31,073 nucleotides of DNA from BS750m-G4 sp964472195 (GCA_964472195.1 CAYYJH010000030.1:1-31073), one strand, 5' to 3'. Shown: positions 9,696 to 18,624, counted from the stretch's first letter. Notes: generated by a model from the letters alone, not told the origin. Translations and numbers: made by a program.

Positions 9696-10436
9696 ATGAA
9701 GCCAAAATTGAAAATATTATTCGTACTTTTAATTTTTTTAAATTCTTCAGTTTCATACTCACAGGTTTTTTCTTTTTCCTCATTATATGAAGGATTATCT
9801 TTATCTGTGACCGGGAATTATGTTTCATCTGCTTCAATACAGTTATATCCAAATTCATATAACATTGTTGAGAAGAATGTATTCGATGAGTTAAAAGGTG
9901 GTTATGGTTATGGGTTTTCTTTAAGAAAAAAGTTTTTTCGTGATGATCTCTATATTGGGATAACAACAGAGTACATCAAGATATATGATAATGAACTTAC
10001 ACAATTGTTAGAAAGTGATACTAATTTTGTAAAGGTTCGGGCAACGGAAACTGTGTGGATGATACCGATTGAGTTTTCTTTAATTTTCAATGTGCCAAGT
10101 ATTACTGATGAATTAAGAGTATATCTCGGCGGTGGTGTTGGTGTTTACTTTGGCGATAGAATCAGAAAAATTCTTGGAATGGAATCGGAAACTAAATCAA
10201 GAGAAGCACTGTTAAATATACATGTTTTAAGTGGAATAGAATATTTTTTCGATAAAAATATATCGGCATTGTTTGAAGTTCGTTTTCGCCAGGCACAGTA
10301 CAGAGTAAAAAGTAGTTTCCCAACTGATCAAGCGGTTATAAATGGAATAACTTATGATTTAGAAAAAGAATTGAATTCGAAAATATTCATAGATGGCTTA
10401 AAATTAAGTTTAGGTGTTGCATATTACTTCAATTAG
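9696..10436 (+). CDS. Probable outer-membrane beta-barrel protein, family not identified
   Basis: The protein (246 aa from ATG 9696) begins with a classic signal peptide: KPK, then a leucine/isoleucine-rich core, then SVSYSQ with cleavage likely after the serine before Q. The mature part alternates polar and hydrophobic residues, with glycine- and aromatic-rich strands (GGYGYGFSLRKKFF, LRVYLGGGVGVYFGD, SALFEVRFRQAQY) and ends LKLSLGVAYYFN. This is typical of small eight-stranded barrels of the OmpA/PorT-like type. An in-frame TTG at 9687 adds three residues; I prefer the ATG because it gives a standard signal peptide. It lies 30 bases before the subtilase gene. Function is unknown. Confidence 0.7.
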   Translation: MKPKLKILFVLLIFLNSSVSYSQVFSFSSLYEGLSLSVTGNYVSSASIQLYPNSYNIVEKNVFDELKGGYGYGFSLRKKFFRDDLYIGITTEYIKIYDNELTQLLESDTNFVKVRATETVWMIPIEFSLIFNVPSITDELRVYLGGGVGVYFGDRIRKILGMESETKSREALLNIHVLSGIEYFFDKNISALFEVRFRQAQYRVKSSFPTDQAVINGITYDLEKELNSKIFIDGLKLSLGVAYYFN

Positions 10437-10466
10437 AAAAGTATTTTGTAAATATTTAAAATCGAT

Positions 10467-12104
10467 ATGAAAATAATATTATTTACTTTATTGCTACTCT
10501 TTATTTTTTCTTTTTCAGGAACCGAACTGAAGACAGAAAAAAATCTAAACAATTCATATTTTACTAAAAACAAATTTCTAATTAAGACAAAAAGTGAATT
10601 AAGAATCTCTGAAGCAACGGGGAAAATATCCACTTTAACCGGGATTCAATCCATCGATGAGAAGAACTCTAAGTTTAAAATAAAAAAGATTAAGAAATTA
10701 TTTAATCTCAATAATGGCAGCGAATATTTATATAACAAATTTAATATGTCTTGCATCTATGAGTTTTATATCGATGAATCGGTACAAAGAGATATAAATA
10801 AAATTGTAAATGAATATAATTCGGATGAAAATATTGAATACTGCGAACCGAATTTCATTGGAAGGGCAGCTGGAAGAAAGGGAAAAGAAAACGTTTATGC
10901 AATACCAAATGATGAAATGTTCAGCAAACAATGGTATTTAAAGAATGATGGTCTAATAATGCCGACCAACGGACGAGAACCAAAGGTTGGAGCAGATATA
11001 AATATGGTGAAAGCCTGGGATATTGAGACGGGTAGTGATGATATAATAATTGCAATATGTGATTCGGGTATAGATGACAATAACCCTGACCTAAAGGGAA
11101 GAATGTGGTTTAACAGCAAAGAAATACCTAACAATAGAAGAGATGACGATGGTAATGGTTATGTTGATGATTTCAGAGGTTGGGATTTTGCATACGATGA
11201 AAAAAATCCAGAGGATGGGTTTGGACACGGGACAAACATTGCTTCAGTTATTGGAGCAAACACTAATAATAATATAGGGTTTGCCGGAATTAATCAAAGT
11301 GCAAAGTTGATGAATTGTAAAAACCTGAGCGACGATAATTATGGTGAGTATGCCTGGTGGGCTGAGTCTATAAAGTATGCTGTTGATAATGGAGCTCAAA
11401 TTGTTAATATGAGTGAAGGCGGCGATGATTATTCTAAAACTTTGAAGACCTCTGTAGATTATGCAAATGAAAGTGGAGTACTGGTTGTTGCTGCAATGAT
11501 GAACAGAGGTAACAACAAAGATTACTATCCAGCAAGTATGAATGGTGTATTCGCGATTGGAGCTACGGACTCTGATGACAAAAGGTGTAAAAAATTTACC
11601 TGGGGAGGCGGGAGCTGTTGGGGAAAACATATTGCGGTTGTTGCACCGGGAAATAAAATTTACGGTTTGGATTATGAAGATGCTCATAATTATGATGTGT
11701 ACTGGAGCGGAACATCGCAGTCAACTGCAATGGTGAGTGCTCTTGCTTCACTTTTATTATCACAAAAAAGAACGAGGTCTGTCGATGAGATTAAAAAGAT
11801 TATTATGGCGACAGCAAGAGATCAAGTAGGTGATTCAAGAGAGGATACACCAGGGTGGGATCAGTATTATGGATTCGGGAGAATTGATTGTTATCTGGCT
11901 TTAACATATGAAAAAAGTCCTGAAATCGAAAAAAGAATTGAAGAGATCAGGAAGAAAAACAGAGATAAAACAAAAGAGATTAATAAAAGATATGAAGACA
12001 ACAACAATAATAATGAAGATAAACCTGCAAAATCTTTGAGAGAAAATAGAGATGTTAAAAAATCACAACCCGACAAACCATTGGGACCTGCAAAGAAAAG
12101 GTAA
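10467..12104 (+). CDS. Secreted subtilisin-like serine protease (S8 family)
   Basis: This exported endopeptidase has a complete catalytic triad: D199 (CDSGIDDNNPDL), H254 (GFGHGTNIASVIG) and S417 (GTSQSTAMVSALASL). The 545-aa protein opens with a signal peptide of about 17-20 residues (MKIILFTLLLLFIFSFSG). A propeptide-like region follows (about 30-130, ending NIEYCEPNF), then the catalytic domain (about 150-480). DDDGNGYVDDFRGWDF between D199 and H254 is an acidic loop likely to bind calcium. The C-terminal 65 residues are highly charged, low in complexity and rich in K, E, N and D, with no recognised sorting domain. The gene follows the beta-barrel gene by 30 bases and ends before a strong terminator. 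The substrate is unknown. Confidence 0.92.
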   Translation: MKIILFTLLLLFIFSFSGTELKTEKNLNNSYFTKNKFLIKTKSELRISEATGKISTLTGIQSIDEKNSKFKIKKIKKLFNLNNGSEYLYNKFNMSCIYEFYIDESVQRDINKIVNEYNSDENIEYCEPNFIGRAAGRKGKENVYAIPNDEMFSKQWYLKNDGLIMPTNGREPKVGADINMVKAWDIETGSDDIIIAICDSGIDDNNPDLKGRMWFNSKEIPNNRRDDDGNGYVDDFRGWDFAYDEKNPEDGFGHGTNIASVIGANTNNNIGFAGINQSAKLMNCKNLSDDNYGEYAWWAESIKYAVDNGAQIVNMSEGGDDYSKTLKTSVDYANESGVLVVAAMMNRGNNKDYYPASMNGVFAIGATDSDDKRCKKFTWGGGSCWGKHIAVVAPGNKIYGLDYEDAHNYDVYWSGTSQSTAMVSALASLLLSQKRTRSVDEIKKIIMATARDQVGDSREDTPGWDQYYGFGRIDCYLALTYEKSPEIEKRIEEIRKKNRDKTKEINKRYEDNNNNNEDKPAKSLRENRDVKKSQPDKPLGPAKKR

Positions 12105-12153
12105 TAGTAAATTCTTATAATCCGATTGTTTCATTAATTTTATTTTTTGAATG

Positions 12154-12191
12154 AAGTTAAACTTTTAGATTTTAAAGTTTAACTTTTTTTA
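12154..12191 (+). terminator. Intrinsic terminator after the subtilase gene
   Basis: AAGTTAAACTTT (12154-12165) and AAAGTTTAACTT (12174-12185) form a perfect 12-bp stem with an 8-base loop. T residues run to 12191. It separates the envelope genes from birA. Confidence 0.88.
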
Positions 12192-12206
12192 TTTAATTTA
12201 ATTACT

Positions 12207-12992
12207 ATGGATACCGATAAGATTCGAAGTTGTGTAGTTAAGGAAGGGTATTTAAAAGATATCATATATTTTGAGCAATTAGATTCAACGAATAAATATG
12301 CTAAAGAGAATAAGATATCTAGTGACGTACTGGTAATAACCTCACATCAAAAAAGTGGCATAGGAAGATTTGGAAGAGTCTGGGAAGCGGAAAAGGATGA
12401 GAACATCACAATTACTTTAGTCAAGAACTTCAATCTCGCCATCGATGAGGCTCACCTTGTAAATTTTTACACATCTTATATTTTAATAATGGTCTTGAAA
12501 GAAAAGTTTTCACGATATTCCAATGACCAATTTTTCCTTAAGTGGCCCAACGATGTAATGTTGAATAACAAAAAGGTTGCCGGAATATTGACTGAGCTTC
12601 AGAATCTGAAATCAGACAATAAAAAGTTTTTAATTGGAATTGGTGTAAACGTAAATCAAAAAGAGTTCACAGATTTTTTAAAAATTAAAGCAACGTCTTT
12701 TTACAAAGAGTTTTTAAAGAAGACGGATTTAGAAGAGCTAATAATAATGATAATCGAAAAGTTTTATGAGAATCTTGTTTTGATAAACTCTGGTGAAAAG
12801 TTGTTAACCTTATGGAAGCAAAACACGAATATAATAAATAAGAAAATATCAATAAGGACTGTTGAAGATGCAAAAGAAATCAAAGCAAAAGTCCTGGATA
12901 TCGATTTGGATGGTGGTATAAAAGTTGAAATTGAAAATGGAAATAAATATAAGTATTTTTCAGGAGAGATTAGTCTAATTTACGACACTTAA
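12207..12992 (+). CDS. birA: Biotin-[acetyl-CoA-carboxylase] ligase, monofunctional
   Basis: The enzyme activates biotin as biotinyl-AMP and attaches it to a lysine of biotin carrier domains. The 261-aa protein has DSTNKYAKE, the adenylate-binding loop GIGRFGRVW (from residue 51, a variant of GRGRRGR), the KWPNDVM motif (K112-M118) and the catalytic lysine K123 in NNKKVAGILTE. The C-terminal SH3-like domain (about 210-260) is present. The N-terminal winged-helix DNA-binding domain of E. coli BirA is absent, so this form should not act as a repressor. ATG at 12207 lies just after the terminator's T run, which leaves very little room for a promoter. nuoA begins 51 bases after its stop. Confidence 0.93.
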   Translation: MDTDKIRSCVVKEGYLKDIIYFEQLDSTNKYAKENKISSDVLVITSHQKSGIGRFGRVWEAEKDENITITLVKNFNLAIDEAHLVNFYTSYILIMVLKEKFSRYSNDQFFLKWPNDVMLNNKKVAGILTELQNLKSDNKKFLIGIGVNVNQKEFTDFLKIKATSFYKEFLKKTDLEELIIMIIEKFYENLVLINSGEKLLTLWKQNTNIINKKISIRTVEDAKEIKAKVLDIDLDGGIKVEIENGNKYKYFSGEISLIYDT

Positions 12993-13043
12993 AAAATTCA
13001 AATCTATTCAACGTAACATCTTAAAATAAACGAACTCTAAATA

Positions 13044-13454
13044 ATGTTATCTGACTTCGGTCAAATTTTAGTTTTTATGATTATCGCAGTAGTGTTCGTG
13101 GCTTTTGCACTGCTTGCTTCTAAAGTCTTATCTCCAAAAAGACCTTCAAAAGAAAAACTATCAACTTACGAATGTGGTGAGAATACAATTGGAGAAACTT
13201 GGCTTAAGTTCAATGTGAGATTCTATGTAGTAGCATTAATATTTATAATATTTGATGTTGAGATTGTCTTTCTTTTCCCATGGGCGGTAGTTTTCAGTGA
13301 AATGGGTATGATAGCTTTTGTTGAAATGGCGGTATTTCTAATAATTTTGATTTTTGGTTTTATATATGTTCTCGCAAAAGGTGATCTTTATTGGGATAAA
13401 CCTAAACCTGTAATACCAAAACTCGAAAGAGAAATTTTTAACAGCCAAAAATAG
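13044..13454 (+). CDS. nuoA: NADH-quinone oxidoreductase subunit A
   Basis: This is a small membrane subunit of complex I next to the quinone site, equivalent to mitochondrial ND3. The 136-aa protein has three membrane helices (about 5-27, 60-82 and 90-112) and the conserved loop STYECGENTIG, where the cysteine reports the active/deactive state in mitochondria. NVRFYVVALIFIIFDVE marks the second helix with its conserved acidic end. It is the first gene of the nuo cluster, with nuoB starting 17 bases downstream. Confidence 0.95.
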   Translation: MLSDFGQILVFMIIAVVFVAFALLASKVLSPKRPSKEKLSTYECGENTIGETWLKFNVRFYVVALIFIIFDVEIVFLFPWAVVFSEMGMIAFVEMAVFLIILIFGFIYVLAKGDLYWDKPKPVIPKLEREIFNSQK

Positions 13455-13471
13455 ATTTTGTAAATTATTAT

Positions 13472-13981
13472 ATGGGAATACTAAACAAACTCGACAGCAA
13501 AGTAGAACAATTCGAAAGCGGTAATATAATAATAACTTCTGCCGATAAACTTTTAAACTGGGCACGATTATCGTCAATGTGGCAAATGAGTTTCGGACTT
13601 GCGTGTTGTGCAATTGAAATGATGGCAACTGCAGCCTCTCATTATGACCTCGATAGGTTTGGAATAATTCCAAGACCTTCACCGAGACAATCCGACGTGA
13701 TAATAATTTCGGGGACGGTTACTCTTAAGATGGCAACGAGAGTAAAAAAATTGTATGACCAAATGCCGGACCCCAAATATGTATTGTCTATGGGAAGCTG
13801 TTCAAACTGTGGCGGTCCTTACTGGCAACACGGGTATCATGTTTTAAAAGGTGTTGACAGGGTTATACCTGTGGATGTTTACGTACCGGGATGTCCGCCT
13901 CGACCGGAAGCTTTACTCGAGGGTCTCATTCATTTACAGGAGAAAATTCGATCGCAGTCGATTACTAAAAAAGTTTCGTAA
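13472..13981 (+). CDS. nuoB: NADH-quinone oxidoreductase subunit B
   Basis: This subunit (mitochondrial PSST) holds the terminal 4Fe-4S cluster N2, which reduces quinone. The 169-aa protein keeps all four cluster cysteines: C45-C46 (LACCAIEMM), C110 (MGSCSNCGG) and C141 (VPGCPPRPEALLEGL). PRPSPRQSDVIIISGTVT is the usual middle block. The short C-terminus and intact motifs suggest a functional protein. It sits between nuoA and nuoC in the standard order, with 68 bases before nuoC. Confidence 0.97.
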   Translation: MGILNKLDSKVEQFESGNIIITSADKLLNWARLSSMWQMSFGLACCAIEMMATAASHYDLDRFGIIPRPSPRQSDVIIISGTVTLKMATRVKKLYDQMPDPKYVLSMGSCSNCGGPYWQHGYHVLKGVDRVIPVDVYVPGCPPRPEALLEGLIHLQEKIRSQSITKKVS

Positions 13982-14049
13982 AATGATTTATCTTAGTTTT
14001 TACGATTTAATATATTTTAAAAAATAGATTTTATTATTAGACAAACTGA

Positions 14050-14526
14050 ATGGATATATCTGAGATCTTTTCAATTTTGAAATCCGTATTTGAGGAAGAA
14101 AATATTGAGTTAAAAACTGACATTCCAGTCGAACCTTTCTTGATAATTGCTCCAGATAAAATAGATGCAATTTCTTTATTTTTAAGAGATGAAGAAAAAC
14201 TGCTGTTTGATTATCTAAGTTCACTCAGTGGAGTAGATTATGATGAAGAAAATCTTGTTGTAGTTTATAATTTATACTCTTTTATTCATAAACATAAATT
14301 AAAGATTAAAGTTATTGTGCCAAAGAATAAACCCAATGTTTATACTGTTTCCAACATATGGGCTACAGCAAACTGGCATGAGAGGGAAGCTTATGACCTT
14401 TTCGGAATTGTGTTCGAAAACCACCCGGATTTGCGTAGAATATTATTACCGGATGATTGGGAAGGTTACCCATTGAGAAAAGATTATAAGGTGCAAGAGT
14501 TTTATAAAGGGATGAAAGTACCTTAA
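14050..14526 (+). CDS. nuoC: NADH-quinone oxidoreductase subunit C
   Basis: This is the hydrophilic 30-kDa subunit of the quinone-binding arm. The 158-aa protein has the family signature WHEREAYDLFGIVFENHPDL followed by RRILLPDDWEGYPLRKDY. It is a separate protein, not fused to NuoD as in E. coli. Its stop codon overlaps the ATG of the next gene by one base (TAATG), which points to coupled translation with the unknown protein downstream. Confidence 0.95.
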   Translation: MDISEIFSILKSVFEEENIELKTDIPVEPFLIIAPDKIDAISLFLRDEEKLLFDYLSSLSGVDYDEENLVVVYNLYSFIHKHKLKIKVIVPKNKPNVYTVSNIWATANWHEREAYDLFGIVFENHPDLRRILLPDDWEGYPLRKDYKVQEFYKGMKVP

Positions 14527-15164
14527 TGATAAAGATGTTAAACATTTTTCTATATTTTAGTTTTTTCCCATTATTTGTTTTTACATCATTAGATTGCTCA
14601 ACGATAGATAAGAAAAGTAACGATAAGCAAATATACGATTCAAGTGTGGTCTTTCAAAATGAATTTTTCCCGGTAAGTGTTGGTAATCAATGGTTCTACA
14701 CAATCGAAAAACCTGGTGAAGAAAAAGACAAATATGATGTCAAAATAACGGAACTGGAAAATGCTAATGATGAAATTAAGGTTGTATTTAATTCATTCCC
14801 CTTTTTCTGGTTAAAGGAAGTGAAGACAACTTTAATAGTAAAGGAATCTGGTGATGTTTACATTATTGATGAAAATAAAAATGAAAGTCTTTTGATACCT
14901 CGTAACACAGATATTAATGAAGGATTTAGCTGGAAGATGGGAGAGTGGAATGCCAGTATTATTAACACACATGCAAAAGTTAAGACGATGAACGCGGAGT
15001 ATGAAAATTGTGTACATATAAATTATACGATATCCATATCTTTTAATTCTGAGATATGGTTAGCAAAAAACGCAGGAATTGTAAAATGGGGCTTTAACAG
15101 GACAAATCCCCCTTCGTTAGAATTTTCATATTATACACTCGATAAATTTGAATCTAAACACTAA
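14526..15164 (+). CDS. Unknown exported protein encoded inside the nuo operon
   Basis: I do not recognise a named family. The 212-aa product has an N-terminal hydrophobic segment (residues about 5-21) ending TSLDCST. This may be a lipoprotein signal, but the residue before the cysteine is D, which does not fit a good lipobox. The mature part contains FFPVSVGNQWFYTI, a phrase like those in exported beta-rich proteins of Bacteroidota and Ignavibacteriota, and looks rich in beta strands. ATG at 14526 overlaps the nuoC stop; an in-frame ATG at 14535 is an alternative. The stop is only two bases before the nuoD ATG. The tight spacing on both sides argues for co-expression with complex I. A role in assembly is possible, but I have no evidence for one. 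Confidence 0.75.
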   Translation: MIKMLNIFLYFSFFPLFVFTSLDCSTIDKKSNDKQIYDSSVVFQNEFFPVSVGNQWFYTIEKPGEEKDKYDVKITELENANDEIKVVFNSFPFFWLKEVKTTLIVKESGDVYIIDENKNESLLIPRNTDINEGFSWKMGEWNASIINTHAKVKTMNAEYENCVHINYTISISFNSEIWLAKNAGIVKWGFNRTNPPSLEFSYYTLDKFESKH

Positions 15165-15166
15165 AG

Positions 15167-16285
15167 ATGGCAGAGCTAAAAACTGAAGAAATGGTATTGA
15201 ATATGGGACCCCAGCATCCTTCAACTCATGGGGTTCTCCGGTTAGAACTTGTCATGAATGGTGAAATAATAGAGGATGTTAAACCTCATATTGGTTATCT
15301 CCACCGATGTTTTGAAAAACATGCCGAAGCTATGACATATCCTCAGGTTATCCCTTATTGCGACAGGATGGATTATCTGGCATCAATGAGTAATGAATTT
15401 GGCTATGCAATTACTGTAGAAAAATTAATGGGTATCGAAATTCCTGAAAGAGTTGAATACATACGTGTAATAATGGCAGAACTGCAGCGAATAGCTTCTC
15501 ACCTTGTTGCAATTGGAACAAACGGTCTTGATATCGGAGCGTTTACTCCGTTTCTATATTGTTTTATAGATAGAGAAAAGATTCTTGAGATTTTCGAAAT
15601 TACATGCGGTGCAAGATTACTTTACAACTACATTTGGATTGGAGGAGTATCCAGAGATATTCCTGAGAACTTTCAAAAAAAGGTGACAGATTTTGTTAAT
15701 TATTTCAGACCGAGAATAAAGGATTTAAATGATCTGCTATCTTACAATAAGATTTTTATTGATAGAACAGCGAACATTGGTGTGTTACCTCCAGATGTTG
15801 CGATCAATGCAGGGGCGAGCGGTCCGACTCTTCGCGGGTCCGGTGTTAAGTTTGATTTAAGAAAGGATGACCCTTATTCAATCTATAATAAGTTCGATTT
15901 CGATATACCGGTAGGTGAGGGTGAAAAAGGAACTGTTGGGGATTGCTGGGATCGTTATATGGTCAGAATATATGAAATGGAGGAATCTTTAAAGATAATT
16001 GAACAGGCTGTCGATAATATTCCAGAAGGAGATGTTTTATCAGCACTACCAAAGAGGGTACGTCCTCCGGAAGGTGAGATATATTTTCGTACTGAAACTC
16101 CTCGAGGTGAACTTGGATATTACATTATTAGTGACGGGACAGTAAATCCAAAAAGAGTCAAAGCAAGGTCACCCGCTTTTTGCAATTTGAGTTTGATATC
16201 TCAAATATCAAATGGTGCTATGATCGCTGATGTGGTTGCTATAATCGGAAGTTTAGATATTGTTCTCGGTGAAATTGACAGATAG
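15167..16285 (+). CDS. nuoD: NADH-quinone oxidoreductase subunit D
   Basis: This 49-kDa subunit, related to the large subunit of NiFe hydrogenases, forms the quinone pocket with NuoB. The 372-aa protein begins with the conserved MGPQHPSTHGVLRL and HIGYLHRCFEK, followed by YLASMSNEFGYA. It ends VLGEIDR, the usual C-terminus. The hydrogenase nickel cysteines are absent, as expected for complex I. The length is slightly shorter than many stand-alone NuoD proteins (about 400 aa) but no domain is missing. nuoH follows after 58 bases; nuoE, nuoF and nuoG, which usually stand here, are absent. Confidence 0.96.
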   Translation: MAELKTEEMVLNMGPQHPSTHGVLRLELVMNGEIIEDVKPHIGYLHRCFEKHAEAMTYPQVIPYCDRMDYLASMSNEFGYAITVEKLMGIEIPERVEYIRVIMAELQRIASHLVAIGTNGLDIGAFTPFLYCFIDREKILEIFEITCGARLLYNYIWIGGVSRDIPENFQKKVTDFVNYFRPRIKDLNDLLSYNKIFIDRTANIGVLPPDVAINAGASGPTLRGSGVKFDLRKDDPYSIYNKFDFDIPVGEGEKGTVGDCWDRYMVRIYEMEESLKIIEQAVDNIPEGDVLSALPKRVRPPEGEIYFRTETPRGELGYYIISDGTVNPKRVKARSPAFCNLSLISQISNGAMIADVVAIIGSLDIVLGEIDR

Positions 16286-16343
16286 TAAATTGAGTAATTA
16301 AAATTTTTATTAAAACTATTAAAATAAATTTTACAGCTGATAA

Positions 16344-17393
16344 ATGGAGCAATTTCTTATAGATACTTTTGGTGATAATATACTATCATATTTTATTATG
16401 CCAATTCCAGTATTGATATTTCTAAGTCTTTTTGCGTTAGGAGCGGTTTTAGCTGAAAGAAAGGTTTCGGCTTATATGCAGGATAGGTACGGACCGAACA
16501 GAGTAGGTAAAGGAATTTTACAAACCCTTGCTGATATGATTAAATTATTTCAGAAAGAAGATATCACTCCTGCAAAAGCTGATAAATTGCTTTACAATCT
16601 TGCTCCTTTCATTGTTTTTACAGCGACATTTATGGGTTATGCCGTGATCCCATTTTGCAGTTTGTATATTGGTGTTGACCTGAATATTGGAATATTTTAT
16701 TTCTTAGCGATTACTTCCTTGAGTATCGTTGGTATTTTGATTGCGGGTTGGGCATCCAACAATAAGTATTCTTTGTTTGGAGCAATGAGATCAGTCGCCC
16801 AGATAGTCAGTTATGAAATTCCCACTGCATTAGCAATTTTAATAGTTGTGATGATCGCAGGGACTTTGAGTATGCAGGAGATAGTCGAGCAACAAGGCGG
16901 AGGAATTCTGAATTGGTTTATTTTTGGAGGTCCCGGGGGAGCAACGAAATATATATTACTTCCGTTTATGTTTGCAGCTTTCATGATATTGTATATCTCT
17001 ACACTTGCAGAAACGAACAGAACTCCTTTTGATATACCCGAAGCCGAAAGCGAACTTGTAGCAGGTTTCCATACAGAATATTCCGGAATGAAGTTTGCAA
17101 TGTTCTTCTTTGCTGAGTATGGACAAATGTTTGCGGTATCAGCTATTGTGGCAACTTTATTCTTAGGTGGATGGCAGTCTCCTTTTGGTGAACTCATCCC
17201 TGTTTTAAACACACCAATAGCGCAGATAGTGTGGTTTATTCTAAAAGGATGTATGTTTGTTTTTGTACAAATGTGGCTTAGGTGGACTTTACCAAGATTG
17301 AGAGTTGACCAGTTGATGATATTATGCTGGAAATATCTTATACCGGTTTCATTTATAAACTTGTTTGCGGTAGGATTATATATAGTTTTATAA
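16344..17393 (+). CDS. nuoH: NADH-quinone oxidoreductase subunit H
   Basis: This is the ND1-type membrane subunit that links the quinone site to the proton channels. The 349-aa protein has about eight membrane helices. The conserved loops AERKVSAYMQDRYGPNRVG (first matrix-side loop) and DIPEAESELVAGFHTEYS, with its cluster of glutamates along the quinone tunnel, are both present. The usual C-terminal RWTLPRLRVDQLM is seen near residues 312-324. ATG at 16344. The gene is followed by nuoI after 51 bases. Confidence 0.97.
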   Translation: MEQFLIDTFGDNILSYFIMPIPVLIFLSLFALGAVLAERKVSAYMQDRYGPNRVGKGILQTLADMIKLFQKEDITPAKADKLLYNLAPFIVFTATFMGYAVIPFCSLYIGVDLNIGIFYFLAITSLSIVGILIAGWASNNKYSLFGAMRSVAQIVSYEIPTALAILIVVMIAGTLSMQEIVEQQGGGILNWFIFGGPGGATKYILLPFMFAAFMILYISTLAETNRTPFDIPEAESELVAGFHTEYSGMKFAMFFFAEYGQMFAVSAIVATLFLGGWQSPFGELIPVLNTPIAQIVWFILKGCMFVFVQMWLRWTLPRLRVDQLMILCWKYLIPVSFINLFAVGLYIVL

Positions 17394-17444
17394 GTTTATA
17401 ATCCAAAAGTTTTTTAAATTTTAACACAGGTTGTTAAGTAACAT

Positions 17445-18086
17445 ATGAGAAAGTATTTCAAAAATATTTATTTAGGATTTTCTACGATATGGATTGGCAT
17501 GATGGTTACAATAAAGCATTTTTTGTTTTATAAAAATATAACCATACAATATCCTGAGCAGCGGCTGCAGTTACCTGAAAGAGAAAGAAACAGATTGTAT
17601 GTTAATATAGATGATTGTATTGCGTGTGATCAATGTGTCAGAGCCTGTCCTGTTAGTTGTATTGAGATTGAAAAAATCAAAGTAGTGCCCGGTGATAAAG
17701 TAGGTAAAACGGGAGTAACATCAGGTGGTAAGAAAAAGGCTCTTTTTGTCCCCAAATTCACTATTGATTTTGCGAAATGCTGCTATTGTGAATTGTGTGT
17801 TTTTCCCTGTCCTACAGAATGTATTTACATGACCGATGTTTTTGAATTTTCGGAATTTCAAAGAAATGATTTAGTTTATGACTTTACGGATATGACTAAT
17901 GAACAGGCTGAAGAAAAAAGGAAAAAAGCTGAAGAATGGGCATTAGAAATGCAAAAGAAAAAAGAAGCTGCTGCGAAAAAGCCGCCCGAAAAAAAGGAAC
18001 CATTAAAACCGGACAAGATCGATAAAAATAAATCAGATAATAGTTCTGATTCAAAATCTGATGATAAACCTTCAAAGGATTCTTAA
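17445..18086 (+). CDS. nuoI: NADH-quinone oxidoreductase subunit I with a long charged tail
   Basis: This 8Fe ferredoxin-like subunit (TYKY) carries clusters N6a and N6b between the donor side and NuoB. The 213-aa protein has C58-C61-C64-C68 (CIACDQCVRACP) and C112-C115-C118-C122 (CCYCELCVFPCP). An N-terminal amphipathic/hydrophobic segment lies against the membrane. Between the motifs is a glycine/lysine-rich loop (about 84-103) longer than in many NuoI proteins. After residue about 150 the sequence becomes low in complexity, rich in K, E, P, D and S, and predicted to be helical then disordered; this tail of about 60 residues is not part of the conserved fold. nuoJ starts two bases after the stop. 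Confidence 0.95.
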   Translation: MRKYFKNIYLGFSTIWIGMMVTIKHFLFYKNITIQYPEQRLQLPERERNRLYVNIDDCIACDQCVRACPVSCIEIEKIKVVPGDKVGKTGVTSGGKKKALFVPKFTIDFAKCCYCELCVFPCPTECIYMTDVFEFSEFQRNDLVYDFTDMTNEQAEEKRKKAEEWALEMQKKKEAAAKKPPEKKEPLKPDKIDKNKSDNSSDSKSDDKPSKDS

Positions 18087-18088
18087 TT

Positions 18089-18583
18089 ATGTCATTATAT
18101 GATGGAATATTTTATGCATTTGCAATAATTACTGTAGTATCGGCATTTATAGTTGTTCTTTCGAAGAACATTATTTATTCTGCAGTTTCTTTATTCATAA
18201 CTCTCTTTGGAGTTGCAGGATTTTTTGTATTACTTCATGCAGATTTTATTGCAGTTACGCAGATTATGATTTACATTGGCGGGATACTCGTACTACTTAT
18301 TTTCGGCGTGATGCTTACAACGAAGATTACGGATGTAAAATTGAAAACGAAAAATATTAACGCTTTAACGTCGGCAATTTTTGTTATTGGAATTACAGCA
18401 GTGCTGATTTTTATTATGCTAACAACAAACTGGAAAGTTGCAGAGGTGGTTAAATACGATGAAACTATTGATAAAATTGGTGTATTATTATTGACGGATT
18501 ATTTGCTTCCGTTTGAAATAGCGTCACTAATTTTGCTCATTGCATTGATAGGGGCTGCTATGTACGCCCGAAAAAGCAAATGA
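18089..18583 (+). CDS. nuoJ: NADH-quinone oxidoreductase subunit J
   Basis: This is the ND6-type membrane subunit, which contains the flexible helix thought to transmit quinone chemistry to the pumps. The 164-aa protein has five membrane helices and the conserved stretch VTQIMIYIGGILVLLIFGVM at residues about 55-75, the family hallmark with its pi-bulge region. It is tightly packed after nuoI and 41 bases before nuoK. Confidence 0.94.
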   Translation: MSLYDGIFYAFAIITVVSAFIVVLSKNIIYSAVSLFITLFGVAGFFVLLHADFIAVTQIMIYIGGILVLLIFGVMLTTKITDVKLKTKNINALTSAIFVIGITAVLIFIMLTTNWKVAEVVKYDETIDKIGVLLLTDYLLPFEIASLILLIALIGAAMYARKSK

Positions 18584-18624
18584 AGTTTGCGAAATTAAAT
18601 TTAAAAATTAAAGTTAATAAATAA

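Noticed and set aside
9595..9966. 123-codon minus-strand frame opposite the beta-barrel gene
   Set aside because: Its product is a basic, low-complexity sequence, it overlaps a convincing signal-peptide protein on the other strand, and it runs through two hairpins.
11244..11687. 147-codon minus-strand frame inside the subtilase gene
   Set aside because: It is a shadow of the catalytic domain, whose triad and flanking motifs are unmistakable on the + strand.
13982..14049. Missing or broken gene between nuoB and nuoC
   Set aside because: The 68-base gap is AT-rich with no remnant coding similarity; both neighbours are complete.
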